Notes under the pieces: generated by a model
Told to the model about the DNA's origin: nothing
The model's input: only the letters and a program-made list of their open reading frames with translations
The model's database searches: none
Translations under genes and position numbers: made by a program
Shown: positions 52,621 through 60,533 of the stretch, piece after piece
Layout of the letters: every line of letters begins with the position of its first letter
Numbering within the stretch: position 1 is the first letter of the stretch
NCBI GenBank assembly: GCA_047621325.1
Contig: JBLHLT010000014.1
Coordinates: 1 to 64,000 of the forward strand
From: Bermanella sp047621325
Lineage (GTDB): Bacteria > Pseudomonadota > Gammaproteobacteria > Pseudomonadales > Oceanobacteraceae
DNA: 64,000 bases
Direction: 5' to 3'

Positions 52621-52730
52621 GAATAAAATTTTTTACGCAAGAGTGTCAACCCATTTTCTTGGTGAGCGTTTAAAGGATATATGCACGCATTTGTGTGCAT
52701 GATCACAATGAGACTTTTAGGGGATTTATT

Positions 52731-53219
52731 ATGCTAACTCGTTCATTCATTCTTTCTGTTACCTTGGCCGTCGCTAGTAGTACTGCATTTGCAGGTATGG
52801 CCGCCGAACGCTGGCACAATTCTGAGGCTCGTCAAAACTTCTTAGAATCAAAAGCCGCCGAGCTGAATATTGATATCAGCACCGAAGAAGGCAAAGCCGA
52901 ATTAAAAACTGTGCTAGACGCACAGCGAGTAGAAATTGCTGCCGAGCTGGGTTTTGACATCACCACAGATGAAGGCAAAGATGCTTATCGTGAATATCGC
53001 CATGAGCAGCGTGTGACCCGCGCGGCGGAGCAAGGGTTTGATATTACCTCGGATGAAGGTCGTCAGGCATTTCGTGAGTACCGTCAAGAGCAGCGCCAAG
53101 AACGTCATGATCAAGTGTCATCACTATCAGAAGAAGACCGCGCAGCATTGCGTGAGCAGCTACAAGGGCTTAATCGTGAAGAACGTCGTGACGTTTTGTC
53201 GGCTTACTTCGGTGAATAA
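52731..53219 (+). CDS. Secreted protein with three ~28-residue DI[ST]x[DE]EG repeats
   Basis: Signal peptide MLTRSFILSVTLAVASSTAFA. The mature part holds three consecutive units: AAELNIDISTEEGKAELKTV, AAELGFDITTDEGKDAYREY and AAEQGFDITSDEGRQAFREY, each followed by ~8 charged residues. A Q/E/R-rich C-terminus follows. The repeats are helical and strongly charged. No family recognised. Start ATG 52731 is 10 bases downstream of AGGGGA. It is followed by a beta-barrel and an ECF sigma operon. Confidence 0.7.
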   Translation: MLTRSFILSVTLAVASSTAFAGMAAERWHNSEARQNFLESKAAELNIDISTEEGKAELKTVLDAQRVEIAAELGFDITTDEGKDAYREYRHEQRVTRAAEQGFDITSDEGRQAFREYRQEQRQERHDQVSSLSEEDRAALREQLQGLNREERRDVLSAYFGE

Positions 53220-53294
53220 TGTTTGATAAACGAATGAGCCAGTAGCGGTTTCGCTGCTGGTATCTTTTCGATTGTATTTTGTTAGGTGGTGACC

Positions 53295-54209
53295 ATGATG
53301 AAACGATTAAGCAGCAGTATTGGCTTCGCAATTTTGTATGTGATGTCGAGCTTGACGCAAGGCGCTGGCTATTCTTTAGAGCTAGATATGAGTACCGGTT
53401 ACAACAGTAATGTTTTTTTAGAGTCAGATGATTTAGTGGTCAATGATGAGTCACTAGGCTCAAACCAAACCGACATGCAAACTCAAGTAGCCATCACAGG
53501 TAATATTGAGTTTTGGGATCAAGCAAATAGCGATGCATCCATTATGCTCGACTACTTTAAAGAAACACTATTGGATAACGAGCTTGATACCACCGTCATG
53601 ACCTTGTCGCTGCCGATGCATTATTATCAAGGGGATTATCGTTACGGTGCGACGTTTACTCGCCAAGCTTATAACCTTTCAGGTGTCGATGTCCTTGAGT
53701 ATTTTGTCAGTAAAGTCGATGTGGCGAAAAAGATAGGGGATAACAAATTATATGTTAGTTATGGCTTTACCGATAAAACATCCCAAGATAGCAGTTACAG
53801 TGATTACGATGGCAGCAGTCATTCGGGCACGTTAAAATACAGTGTCAATTATGGTAGTGAAAAATGGACGCTACAAGGTAACGTGTTTCAGAATAACTAT
53901 ACAGGCGAAGGGTTAAGTAATGTTGGCTCGTACATAAAAACCGTGTATCAAGTATATCGTGGGCATCACGTTATGTCTGGCGGCGTGAAATTGAAAGGCA
54001 CACAATACGAATTAGACTCTTTAAGTGATGATCAGCGATCTGACCGTCAACTGAGCTTTAATTATAATCATGAATACTTTTTAAATTCTCTGATGCAGCT
54101 GTACTTTGATGCGAGTTATATCCGTAATAAGTCGAATATAGAATATACAGATGAAAATTATAACTATAATCAATGGATTCACACCCTAGGGGCACGCTTT
54201 GTTTTTTAG
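53295..54209 (+). CDS. Outer-membrane beta-barrel protein, unknown
   Basis: A 302-residue secreted protein with signal peptide (LSSSIGFAILYVMSSLTQGAG) and a strand-rich sequence ending in a terminal Phe (RFVF), the usual outer-membrane insertion signal. The N-terminal plug-like YNSNVFLESDD and repeated aromatic strands suggest a barrel of about 12-14 strands. Function unknown. It follows the repeat protein and precedes the ECF sigma gene. Start ATG 53295 or 53298 (GTGGTGACC upstream). Confidence 0.7.
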   Translation: MMKRLSSSIGFAILYVMSSLTQGAGYSLELDMSTGYNSNVFLESDDLVVNDESLGSNQTDMQTQVAITGNIEFWDQANSDASIMLDYFKETLLDNELDTTVMTLSLPMHYYQGDYRYGATFTRQAYNLSGVDVLEYFVSKVDVAKKIGDNKLYVSYGFTDKTSQDSSYSDYDGSSHSGTLKYSVNYGSEKWTLQGNVFQNNYTGEGLSNVGSYIKTVYQVYRGHHVMSGGVKLKGTQYELDSLSDDQRSDRQLSFNYNHEYFLNSLMQLYFDASYIRNKSNIEYTDENYNYNQWIHTLGARFVF

Positions 54210-54356
54210 TGTCCTATGATTAAATAAACAAGGACGTTTGTTTGATTGTAATCATGGTGATGATGCAAGGGCGATTGCCCATTCCAGATATTTTATTTGA
54301 TACTTTAAAAGCCTACAAAGATAGGCTGGGTGAATTGGGAATAGCATGCTTTGGTG

Positions 54357-54875
54357 ATGACACTGGAGACGTTTTTACAGTCAATTGAAAAACGTGCGTT
54401 TCGTATGGCGAGTTTAGCTGTGCACAATGAAGCGGATGCGTTAGATATTGTACAAGACAGTATGATCAAGCTGGCGACTGTGTATGGGGATAAACCCAGC
54501 GAGCAGTGGCGCCCACTGTTTTACACAATATTGAATAACTGCATTCATGATTGGCATCGTAGAGATACACGATGGCGGCGCTGGTTTGTACGCGATCATC
54601 TTAACGATGATGAAGAAGACGTATCTCTGTTAGAAGTAGAAGATGATTTTGGTCCCATTGAGCACTTACAAAATGCCCAATTAGAAGATGAGTTGTTAGC
54701 CGTGATTGAAGCGTTACCCATTAAACAGCAACAGTGTTTTTTATTGCGATGCTGGGAAGGTTTTTCGGTACAGCAAACGGCTGAGGTTATGGCCATTAAT
54801 GAAGGCAGTGTGAAAACCCATTATCATAGGGCCATGAAAAAAATACACGACGCATTACAAATAGGTGATGTATGA
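54357..54875 (+). CDS. ECF-type sigma factor (SbrI-like)
   Basis: A 172-residue alternative sigma factor. Region 2 (ADALDIVQDSMIKL) and region 4 (LPIKQQQCFLLRCWEGFSVQQTAEVMAINEGSVKTHYHRAMKKI) are present. The neighbours, a DUF3619-like anti-sigma and a DUF3106 protein, match the Pseudomonas SbrI/SbrR-type locus as I recall it. Start at ATG 54357 rather than the TTG at 54351. It overlaps the next gene by 4 bases. Confidence 0.85.
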   Translation: MTLETFLQSIEKRAFRMASLAVHNEADALDIVQDSMIKLATVYGDKPSEQWRPLFYTILNNCIHDWHRRDTRWRRWFVRDHLNDDEEDVSLLEVEDDFGPIEHLQNAQLEDELLAVIEALPIKQQQCFLLRCWEGFSVQQTAEVMAINEGSVKTHYHRAMKKIHDALQIGDV

Positions 54876-55258
54876 CAGAAAAAAACGATTTAGCCGCACA
54901 AGCCAAGCAAGCCCTTGATGGCAGTGCTCAAACGCTATCGGAGGATGTGCAAAAAAAATTGGCCGCCGCCAGAAAAAAGGCGTTATTGGCCCATCAGACC
55001 AAGCAGCATGTCGCGGCAACCAAGATGACGTGGTCAAAAGAACTCATGGCAGTAGCAGCCTGCGTGTGTTTAATTGTGCCGATATGGCTGGGATTTTCTA
55101 CCTCGCAGACAAGTGACTTACTAGAGCCACAGGGCTTGGAATTAATGATATCCTTTGCACAATTGAATGATGAAGAATGGGAGCTGGTGGATGACCTCGA
55201 ATTTGCCCTTTGGCTTAGCGAGCAGCCGAATCAGGCAGATGAGATTAAGCCTAGTTAG
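54872..55258 (+). CDS. DUF3619-like membrane anti-sigma protein
   Basis: A 128-residue protein with a central membrane helix (LMAVAACVCLIVPIWLGFS), a cytoplasmic N-terminal helical segment (ARKKALLAHQ) and an acidic periplasmic tail. This layout and position after the sigma gene fit a DUF3619 anti-sigma factor that releases sigma when a periplasmic signal is sensed. Overlaps the sigma gene by 4 bases and the next gene by about 20. Confidence 0.75.
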   Translation: MTEKNDLAAQAKQALDGSAQTLSEDVQKKLAAARKKALLAHQTKQHVAATKMTWSKELMAVAACVCLIVPIWLGFSTSQTSDLLEPQGLELMISFAQLNDEEWELVDDLEFALWLSEQPNQADEIKPS

Positions 55259-55451
55259 CGTGCTGTTGTCAGGTAGTTTAATGGCCGCCCCCAGCCCAAT
55301 TGATGACGAAGAATTTTTATTGTTTTTAGCCGATAGCATTGAACAAGACGGTGAGTGGATTGATCCACTTTCCATGATAGATGAAGACACCAATACTCAA
55401 ACCAATGACAACCAAGATAACCCAATGCAAAAGGAGGCCGACGATGAATAA
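55239..55451 (+). CDS. Small acidic secreted protein in the sigma operon
   Basis: A 70-residue frame beginning MRLSLVSVLLSGSLMAAPSP, a clear signal peptide, followed by an acidic tail rich in Asp, Glu and Gln. Its start overlaps the end of the anti-sigma gene by 20 bases, and its end overlaps the DUF3106 gene by 8. Not recognised. Likely co-translated with its neighbours. Confidence 0.55.
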   Translation: MRLSLVSVLLSGSLMAAPSPIDDEEFLLFLADSIEQDGEWIDPLSMIDEDTNTQTNDNQDNPMQKEADDE

Positions 55452-55860
55452 TTTAATGAAACAGATGCTCCTGTTGTGTTTAATCTGGGTGCCATTAAGT
55501 TATGGTGAATCGTTCTCCGAGTTACCTGCAGATATTAAAATTACGTTAAGCCCACTAGAAGCTAAATGGGATGAGCTGTCGGCTGAAAAACAACAAAAAC
55601 TGATTCAAGGGGCGAGTCGTTGGAATGCCCTAGGACCAGAGCAACAAGACAGAGCCAAAGCTCGCTACAAGCGTTTCTCCCAATTGCCTAATGCGCAACG
55701 CAAAAAAGCCATGGAGCGCCTGCAAAAATACCAAACCTTACCAATAGGCAAGCGTGAGGACATACAAAAAAGTTATCAAAACTTTAAGCGTTTGAGCCCA
55801 CAACAACGAGATAACGTCCGTCAAACCTTTCAACGTACACAGCGTTTACGCCGTCCATAA
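55444..55860 (+). CDS. DUF3106 family periplasmic protein
   Basis: A 138-residue secreted protein (signal MKQMLLLCLIWVPLSYG), then a helical repeat-rich region with SAEKQQKLIQGASRWNALGPEQQ and KRFSQLPNAQRKKAMERL, the DUF3106 pattern. AGGAGG sits correctly before ATG 55444. It ends the sigma operon. Family function is unknown. Confidence 0.8.
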   Translation: MNNLMKQMLLLCLIWVPLSYGESFSELPADIKITLSPLEAKWDELSAEKQQKLIQGASRWNALGPEQQDRAKARYKRFSQLPNAQRKKAMERLQKYQTLPIGKREDIQKSYQNFKRLSPQQRDNVRQTFQRTQRLRRP

Positions 55861-55865
55861 CACGA

Positions 55866-56768
55866 CTAAAAAAAGACGCTGACGCTCAATTCAATGAGCG
55901 CGTTTTGCCAATCTTCGTCGGTGAGCTTATCGGCGGATATATTAACGCTGCCATAATTCGTGATCAGGCCTGACTGTACGATGACACTGGTGCTATTAGA
56001 ATCGCTGTCGATCAATACGCTTTCTTCAGAGGTTAGTACGCGATTTCCTGGTAATCGAGTGCGCGAGGTTTGAGAAATATGCGCTTCACCATCAATGCTT
56101 CTACTGTGATACAAGCCGCTGCCTAGCATTAAATCCCATTGTTCATTTATAGAAAAATAATGCTGATAGCCAATGCTGGCATGGGCTAACCAGCCACTTT
56201 GTGTAATTTCATCATGGCTACTTTGAATATGATTACTTATTTGTAGTAGTTGGTATTGCTCGTCAGAGGTCTGCTGGCTAACACCGAAAGTGGCTAGAAG
56301 TTGACTGCTTTCAAAGTACCAGCCGTAGCCTGCATCAATCACAAACGAGCGATAATCCGCTTGGCTTGAACTGGCAGAGCGAGTGCCATTTTCATTGGCG
56401 TTATAGATTTGTTGTTGGCTTGATTGGCTGTAGCCAATACTGATCCAGCTTTGTTCGAAGTTGTAATCAAGGTAAAGGCTTTCACTGGTTTGTTCAAAAT
56501 ACAGCTGATAGCGCAATGGGTCGTTTGTGCTGATATGTGAGCGGTTATTGTCCCCTTGGCTGGCGGAAACCATAACCAGCCAAGGGCCTGTGGCGAGCTG
56601 ATAGCGTACTTTGGGTGAGCGAACGCGTAGCTCAAGCTGTTCATCATTGAGTGTGAAGTTTTGTGTCTGTTGTACCATGCCTAAACTGAGAGCATGATCG
56701 GCGTTAGCCCAGCACATTGGGGTGAACCAGATCATTCCGAGTCTTACTAGGGTGACAATATGCTTCAT
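55866..56768 (-). CDS. Outer-membrane beta-barrel-like protein, unknown
   Basis: A 300-residue protein with signal peptide (RLGMIWFTPMCWANA) and a strand-rich body with a terminal Phe (VSVFF). It faces the sigma operon (convergent, 5 bases from its stop) and has the ribosome site AAAGGACGG before ATG 56768. A barrel role alongside the sigma-controlled envelope genes is inferred. No substrate is known. Confidence 0.65.
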   Translation of the reverse strand: MKHIVTLVRLGMIWFTPMCWANADHALSLGMVQQTQNFTLNDEQLELRVRSPKVRYQLATGPWLVMVSASQGDNNRSHISTNDPLRYQLYFEQTSESLYLDYNFEQSWISIGYSQSSQQQIYNANENGTRSASSSQADYRSFVIDAGYGWYFESSQLLATFGVSQQTSDEQYQLLQISNHIQSSHDEITQSGWLAHASIGYQHYFSINEQWDLMLGSGLYHSRSIDGEAHISQTSRTRLPGNRVLTSEESVLIDSDSNSTSVIVQSGLITNYGSVNISADKLTDEDWQNALIELSVSVFF

Positions 56769-56922
56769 GATCCGTCCTTTCACTGAAGCTAAGATCATAA
56801 CAAACTTTGGGGGTTAAACTAATGAAGTATCAAGTGTTTAAAGCGTAAATATATCGGCTTTATGCTTGAGGCTATAGTGCGCTTTATGCCATAGTGCAGG
56901 CTCATTTTAGTTATGACTTTCT

Positions 56923-58059
56923 ATGAAAATTTTACCGTTACGAGACAGTAAAGAGCCGGCGATTAACCATGCGTTAGTCGGTTCAGATGCGCGTATATTA
57001 TCGAAAATTAAGCGCACTATTTTTATGATATTTAGTCTAATGGCGCTTCACGTTTTAGCCATGATGGTGTTGGAGTCATTTTCGCCGTGGCAAGCAATTT
57101 GGTTAACCATGACCACGATCACCACCGTAGGTTATGGTGACTTAAGTGCGAAGACGATACCGGGCCAAGCGGCGACGATCATTTTGATTTTTATGTCGGC
57201 CATCACGTTGGTCACATTTTTAGTGCGCGATTATGTGGATTATCGTATTGCGCGTAACGAACGTATTCGCTCAGGTTTATGGGATTGGGAAATGAAAGAA
57301 CACATATTGATTATCAACGCGCCAAAATATAATGCGGATCAATTCTTCCAACGTTTGGTGACACAGATACGAGAAGATGACGCTAACAAAGAGATCGATA
57401 TTCTGCTGCTTAATACCGAGTTTGGTGGTGGTTTATCAGCCCAGTTAAAAGACTTGGGTGTACGCCATATTCTGGGCAATGGTAATAATGACGATGATTT
57501 AGCGCGCGCCGAAGCCAAATTTGCCAAGCATATATTTGTCTTGGCACGAGACGAATACCATGCCGACAGCGACAGTATCAGTTTTGATATCGTGCATCGT
57601 TTGGCCGATTTACGGTTGGCGCATATAACCTTGGTGGAGTGCGTGGTGGATGCTAACCGCCCTCGCATGGTTGATTTGGATGTGAAATCAATCTTACGAC
57701 CTATTCGCTCATATCCAGAAATACTGGTGCGCGCCATGGATGCACCTGGCAGTGAAGTAGTGATCGAAGACATGTTTACCCGCAAAGACGATCACCCAGA
57801 GCGTTACAGCATTTGGTTAGAAGGTGAAAGCTGGGCTGATGTGGTAACGGCCATGTTAAAAGCCGGTATCGGCACACCCATGGCGTTTATTAATAAAGAT
57901 GGTGATATCACCGTACACCCAAGGGGGGATGTGCGAGTGTATGCACAAAGCTTAATTGTATTGGTGAAAAGTGACCACGTACCGACCCAAGCGGATGTAA
58001 CAGAGGCATTCCAAAATGCGTTTCAAAAGTTTGTGGTAGAGTCGCAAAGCCCAGAATAA
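56923..58059 (+). CDS. Two-helix potassium channel with RCK-type C-terminus
   Basis: Two membrane helices (FMIFSLMALHVLAMMVL and ATIILIFMSAITLVTFLV) flank the selectivity filter TTVGYGD. The C-terminal 230 residues contain a TrkA-N-like nucleotide-binding fold (HILIINAPKYNADQ..LLLNTEFGG...GNGNNDDDLARAEAKFAKHIFVLARD). This is a prokaryotic K+ channel, Kch/MthK-like. Its neighbour on the minus strand faces it through the terminator at 58078-58106. Confidence 0.88.
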   Translation: MKILPLRDSKEPAINHALVGSDARILSKIKRTIFMIFSLMALHVLAMMVLESFSPWQAIWLTMTTITTVGYGDLSAKTIPGQAATIILIFMSAITLVTFLVRDYVDYRIARNERIRSGLWDWEMKEHILIINAPKYNADQFFQRLVTQIREDDANKEIDILLLNTEFGGGLSAQLKDLGVRHILGNGNNDDDLARAEAKFAKHIFVLARDEYHADSDSISFDIVHRLADLRLAHITLVECVVDANRPRMVDLDVKSILRPIRSYPEILVRAMDAPGSEVVIEDMFTRKDDHPERYSIWLEGESWADVVTAMLKAGIGTPMAFINKDGDITVHPRGDVRVYAQSLIVLVKSDHVPTQADVTEAFQNAFQKFVVESQSPE

Positions 58060-58077
58060 ATTGGGCCAGTTAGATTA

Positions 58078-58106
58078 AAAAAGCCGATCACATGATCGGC
58101 TTTTTT
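58078..58106. terminator. Bidirectional terminator between the K+ channel and GNAT genes
   Basis: GCCGATCA-CA-TGATCGGC (58083-58100) is a perfect 8-bp stem with flanking A and T-runs. Confidence 0.9.
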
Positions 58107-58132
58107 GTGTCTGCTGCAATGTTGTGACGTCA

Positions 58133-58633
58133 TTAATCGTCAGCTTGTTGCTCTGTTTTATAGTGCGTAAAACCGCGCGCTTCATAATTCGCTTTTGCAT
58201 TAGGGTGGTCAAGTGAACAGGTGTGTAACCAAACCCGCTTTGTATTGGGCAATGACCATGCTTGCTCAAGTGCGTTTGTCAGTAGATAGCCGCCCATGCC
58301 TTTGCCCACAAACTCTGGTGTTAAGCCAAATTGAATAATTTCTACGTCACCTTGCGCTTGTTGCTGCATTTCGAAATAACCGGCAATGGCCCCTTTGTAA
58401 TAAGCGACCCAAGTATGCAGTTTTGGGTCTTGGGCATAGGCTTGCCACTGGTTATCGGCATCGTTGAGTTTATCTGTCCATGTCCAAGGGCCACCAACAT
58501 AACTGTAAAGGAATTTATTCAACGCCCATTGTTTGATCTCACAATATTCAATACGTAATCCATCAAACGAAGGTTTCCCCTTGATGTGCGCTGGGCTGTG
58601 CATTTCTAAATAATAAATATCAATGTTGGACAT
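58133..58633 (-). CDS. GNAT-family N-acetyltransferase
   Basis: A 166-residue acetyltransferase. The acetyl-CoA-binding motif is QFGLTPEFVGKGMGGYLLTNAL (R/Q-x-x-G-x-G/A), with WVAYYKGAIAGYFEMQ before and the C-terminal HPNAKANYEARGF. Substrate unknown. It begins 7 bases after the stop of the MFS pump gene, so both are in one transcript, an arrangement that might serve drug handling. Confidence 0.85.
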   Translation of the reverse strand: MSNIDIYYLEMHSPAHIKGKPSFDGLRIEYCEIKQWALNKFLYSYVGGPWTWTDKLNDADNQWQAYAQDPKLHTWVAYYKGAIAGYFEMQQQAQGDVEIIQFGLTPEFVGKGMGGYLLTNALEQAWSLPNTKRVWLHTCSLDHPNAKANYEARGFTHYKTEQQADD

Positions 58634-58640
58634 GTTTTTC

Positions 58641-59870
58641 TTATAAAGTATTAACGGTTTGAGTGGATAGTTTAGTCGTGCGGCGTAACCAGAAAATTAA
58701 GCACAACGTGACACTGGTACACATAATAAAACCAATTATGAGCGGCATGACCGTGCCATTGTAGTGCTGTCCCACATAGGTGCCAACCACGACCGATATT
58801 AATGTTTGCACGGTACTAATCACCGATGTAGCAACCCCTGCAATATGGCCAAGTGGGTGTACCGCCATGGCATTGAAATTACCAAATAATATACCAAAGC
58901 AAAAAAACGTACTCAGCATGTACAGCATAAAGCTAAATAAGCCGGGGTCCTCATTCATAAAATTGGCATAAACAAAAAACAAAATAGAGCTGATCAGTAC
59001 CACCCATAAAGCGGTAATACATAGGGTTTGCATGGGTATTTTCATGACTAATTTAGAATTGGCAAAAGATGAAAAACCAATGGCCAATGCGAGTATGCCA
59101 AAGTACACCGAAAATAAATCACCGGTGCCGTATTGCACTTGTAAAATTTGCTGGGAAGAACTTAGGTAACCAACAAAAGCACCAAACATAATGCCGGCTG
59201 CCAGTGTGTAGGTGCGGGATTCCGGGTGTTTTATGGTTTCGATCATGCCGCGTTTAATATTCGCTAATGAAAAACCGATACGTTTTTCCACAACTAAGGT
59301 TTCCGGTTGGCGGAGGTGCATCCAAATAGTACTGCCCAGTGCAACCAAAAACAGCATGACAAAAATGTAATGCCAGTTTGCAAATAATAAAATGAACTGA
59401 CCAATCGAAGGCGCAAGTGCTGGCACCATGATAAAGACCATCATGATGAGAGACATATTTTTTGCCATTTCTTTGCCGTCAAACTTGTCGCGCATCATGG
59501 CAATGGTGACCACTCGACAGGCAGCAGCCCCAAAACCTTGCAGCACACGCCCCAGTAGCATCTGATTAAAATCTTGTGCAAAAATTGAAATCAAGCAACC
59601 TACTAAAAAAATACCGATACCAATGTAAATGGCTTTTTTGCGGCCAAATGAATCAGAGATTGGCCCATAAATAATTAAGCCAAACGCCATGCCTAAAAAC
59701 ACACTGGTTATAATCAGCTGGCTATCGTTTGGGTTGGCGATGTTCAGGTCTTGGCCAATAATACCAAGGGCTGGCAACATGGCATCAATGGACAACGCTA
59801 CCATCGACATAAGTGCGGCCATTAAGGTGATGAACTCTAAGCGGTTAATGTGTACTGCGGGGTTTGACAT
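58641..59870 (-). CDS. Bcr/CflA-type MFS drug exporter
   Basis: Twelve membrane helices. The motif between helices 2 and 3 (YGPISDSFGRKKAIYIG) and the N-terminal ALSIDAMLPALG are the Bcr/CflA signatures. These proton-driven pumps export sulfonamides, bicyclomycin and similar compounds. Start at ATG 59870, 12 bases downstream of the TTG at 59882. It is co-transcribed with the GNAT gene. Confidence 0.9.
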   Translation of the reverse strand: MSNPAVHINRLEFITLMAALMSMVALSIDAMLPALGIIGQDLNIANPNDSQLIITSVFLGMAFGLIIYGPISDSFGRKKAIYIGIGIFLVGCLISIFAQDFNQMLLGRVLQGFGAAACRVVTIAMMRDKFDGKEMAKNMSLIMMVFIMVPALAPSIGQFILLFANWHYIFVMLFLVALGSTIWMHLRQPETLVVEKRIGFSLANIKRGMIETIKHPESRTYTLAAGIMFGAFVGYLSSSQQILQVQYGTGDLFSVYFGILALAIGFSSFANSKLVMKIPMQTLCITALWVVLISSILFFVYANFMNEDPGLFSFMLYMLSTFFCFGILFGNFNAMAVHPLGHIAGVATSVISTVQTLISVVVGTYVGQHYNGTVMPLIIGFIMCTSVTLCLIFWLRRTTKLSTQTVNTL

Positions 59871-60151
59871 AAATAAACTCAATGGTATTAGGTAAGCTTA
59901 GATGAAAAATTTAGGCATCGAGTAAAACATAAATCCATTTTTGCTGTCAGTCTTAAAGTTGAGAAAGACTATTGCAGTACAACGAGCTAGGTTAGCCCCA
60001 TGTGGGCATGAGAAGAATCATTGAAAATGAGTGCAAAAAACCTATTTGGTAGTGTCACTAATTGTTATGGTTTTTTGTCATAGAGACACCAACACTACAA
60101 CTGTTTACATATAAGTGGTAATTCAGATTGAAGCGGCTTGCCAGTAATCGT

Positions 60152-60460
60152 ATGATACGCGCCATGAAACTTCTCCAGCACCCGCGCTTGCGTAAACATA
60201 ATGGCTTAATAGCCTCTGTGTTGACATTGGTCATATTGATCAGTGGCAGCTTGCAGTTGGTGCACGATCAGCTTATTGATCACCATCATACCATTGACTG
60301 CCCAATGTTCGTTTTGGACGGCAGCGCAGCGGTACCTGAGGCCACTACTGGCTGTGTGAGTGCCAAGCAAGCACTCGAAAAACAAGCGTTTCATCCTATA
60401 GCCTTAGTGTTGTCTCAATTTGAGACCCAGCAAGCGCGCGCCCCACCTACGTCACTTTAA
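60152..60460 (+). CDS. Small His-rich membrane/periplasmic protein before the zinc receptor
   Basis: A protein of about 102 residues with one membrane helix (LIASVLTLVILISGSLQLV) followed by a short His cluster (HDQLIDHHHTIDC) and a second Cys (GCVSAK). The position before a ZnuD-like receptor and the His cluster suggest a zinc-handling role, though no family is recognised. No good ribosome site is seen, so the start (60152, 60164, or TTG 60128) is uncertain. Confidence 0.55.
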   Translation: MIRAMKLLQHPRLRKHNGLIASVLTLVILISGSLQLVHDQLIDHHHTIDCPMFVLDGSAAVPEATTGCVSAKQALEKQAFHPIALVLSQFETQQARAPPTSL

Positions 60461-60533
60461 TTTAATACTTTAAACAATAAATATGACTTACAGCATTGGC
60501 TGTAGGTTGCTTTGTGTATTTTAAAAAAAGTGA

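Noticed and set aside
52521..52706. 61-codon minus-strand frame upstream of the repeat protein
   Set aside because: It overlaps a strong terminator in antisense and has no motif or good ribosome site.
60040..60130. Zur box upstream of znuD
   Set aside because: Only a partial GTTAT match is visible, well short of the consensus.
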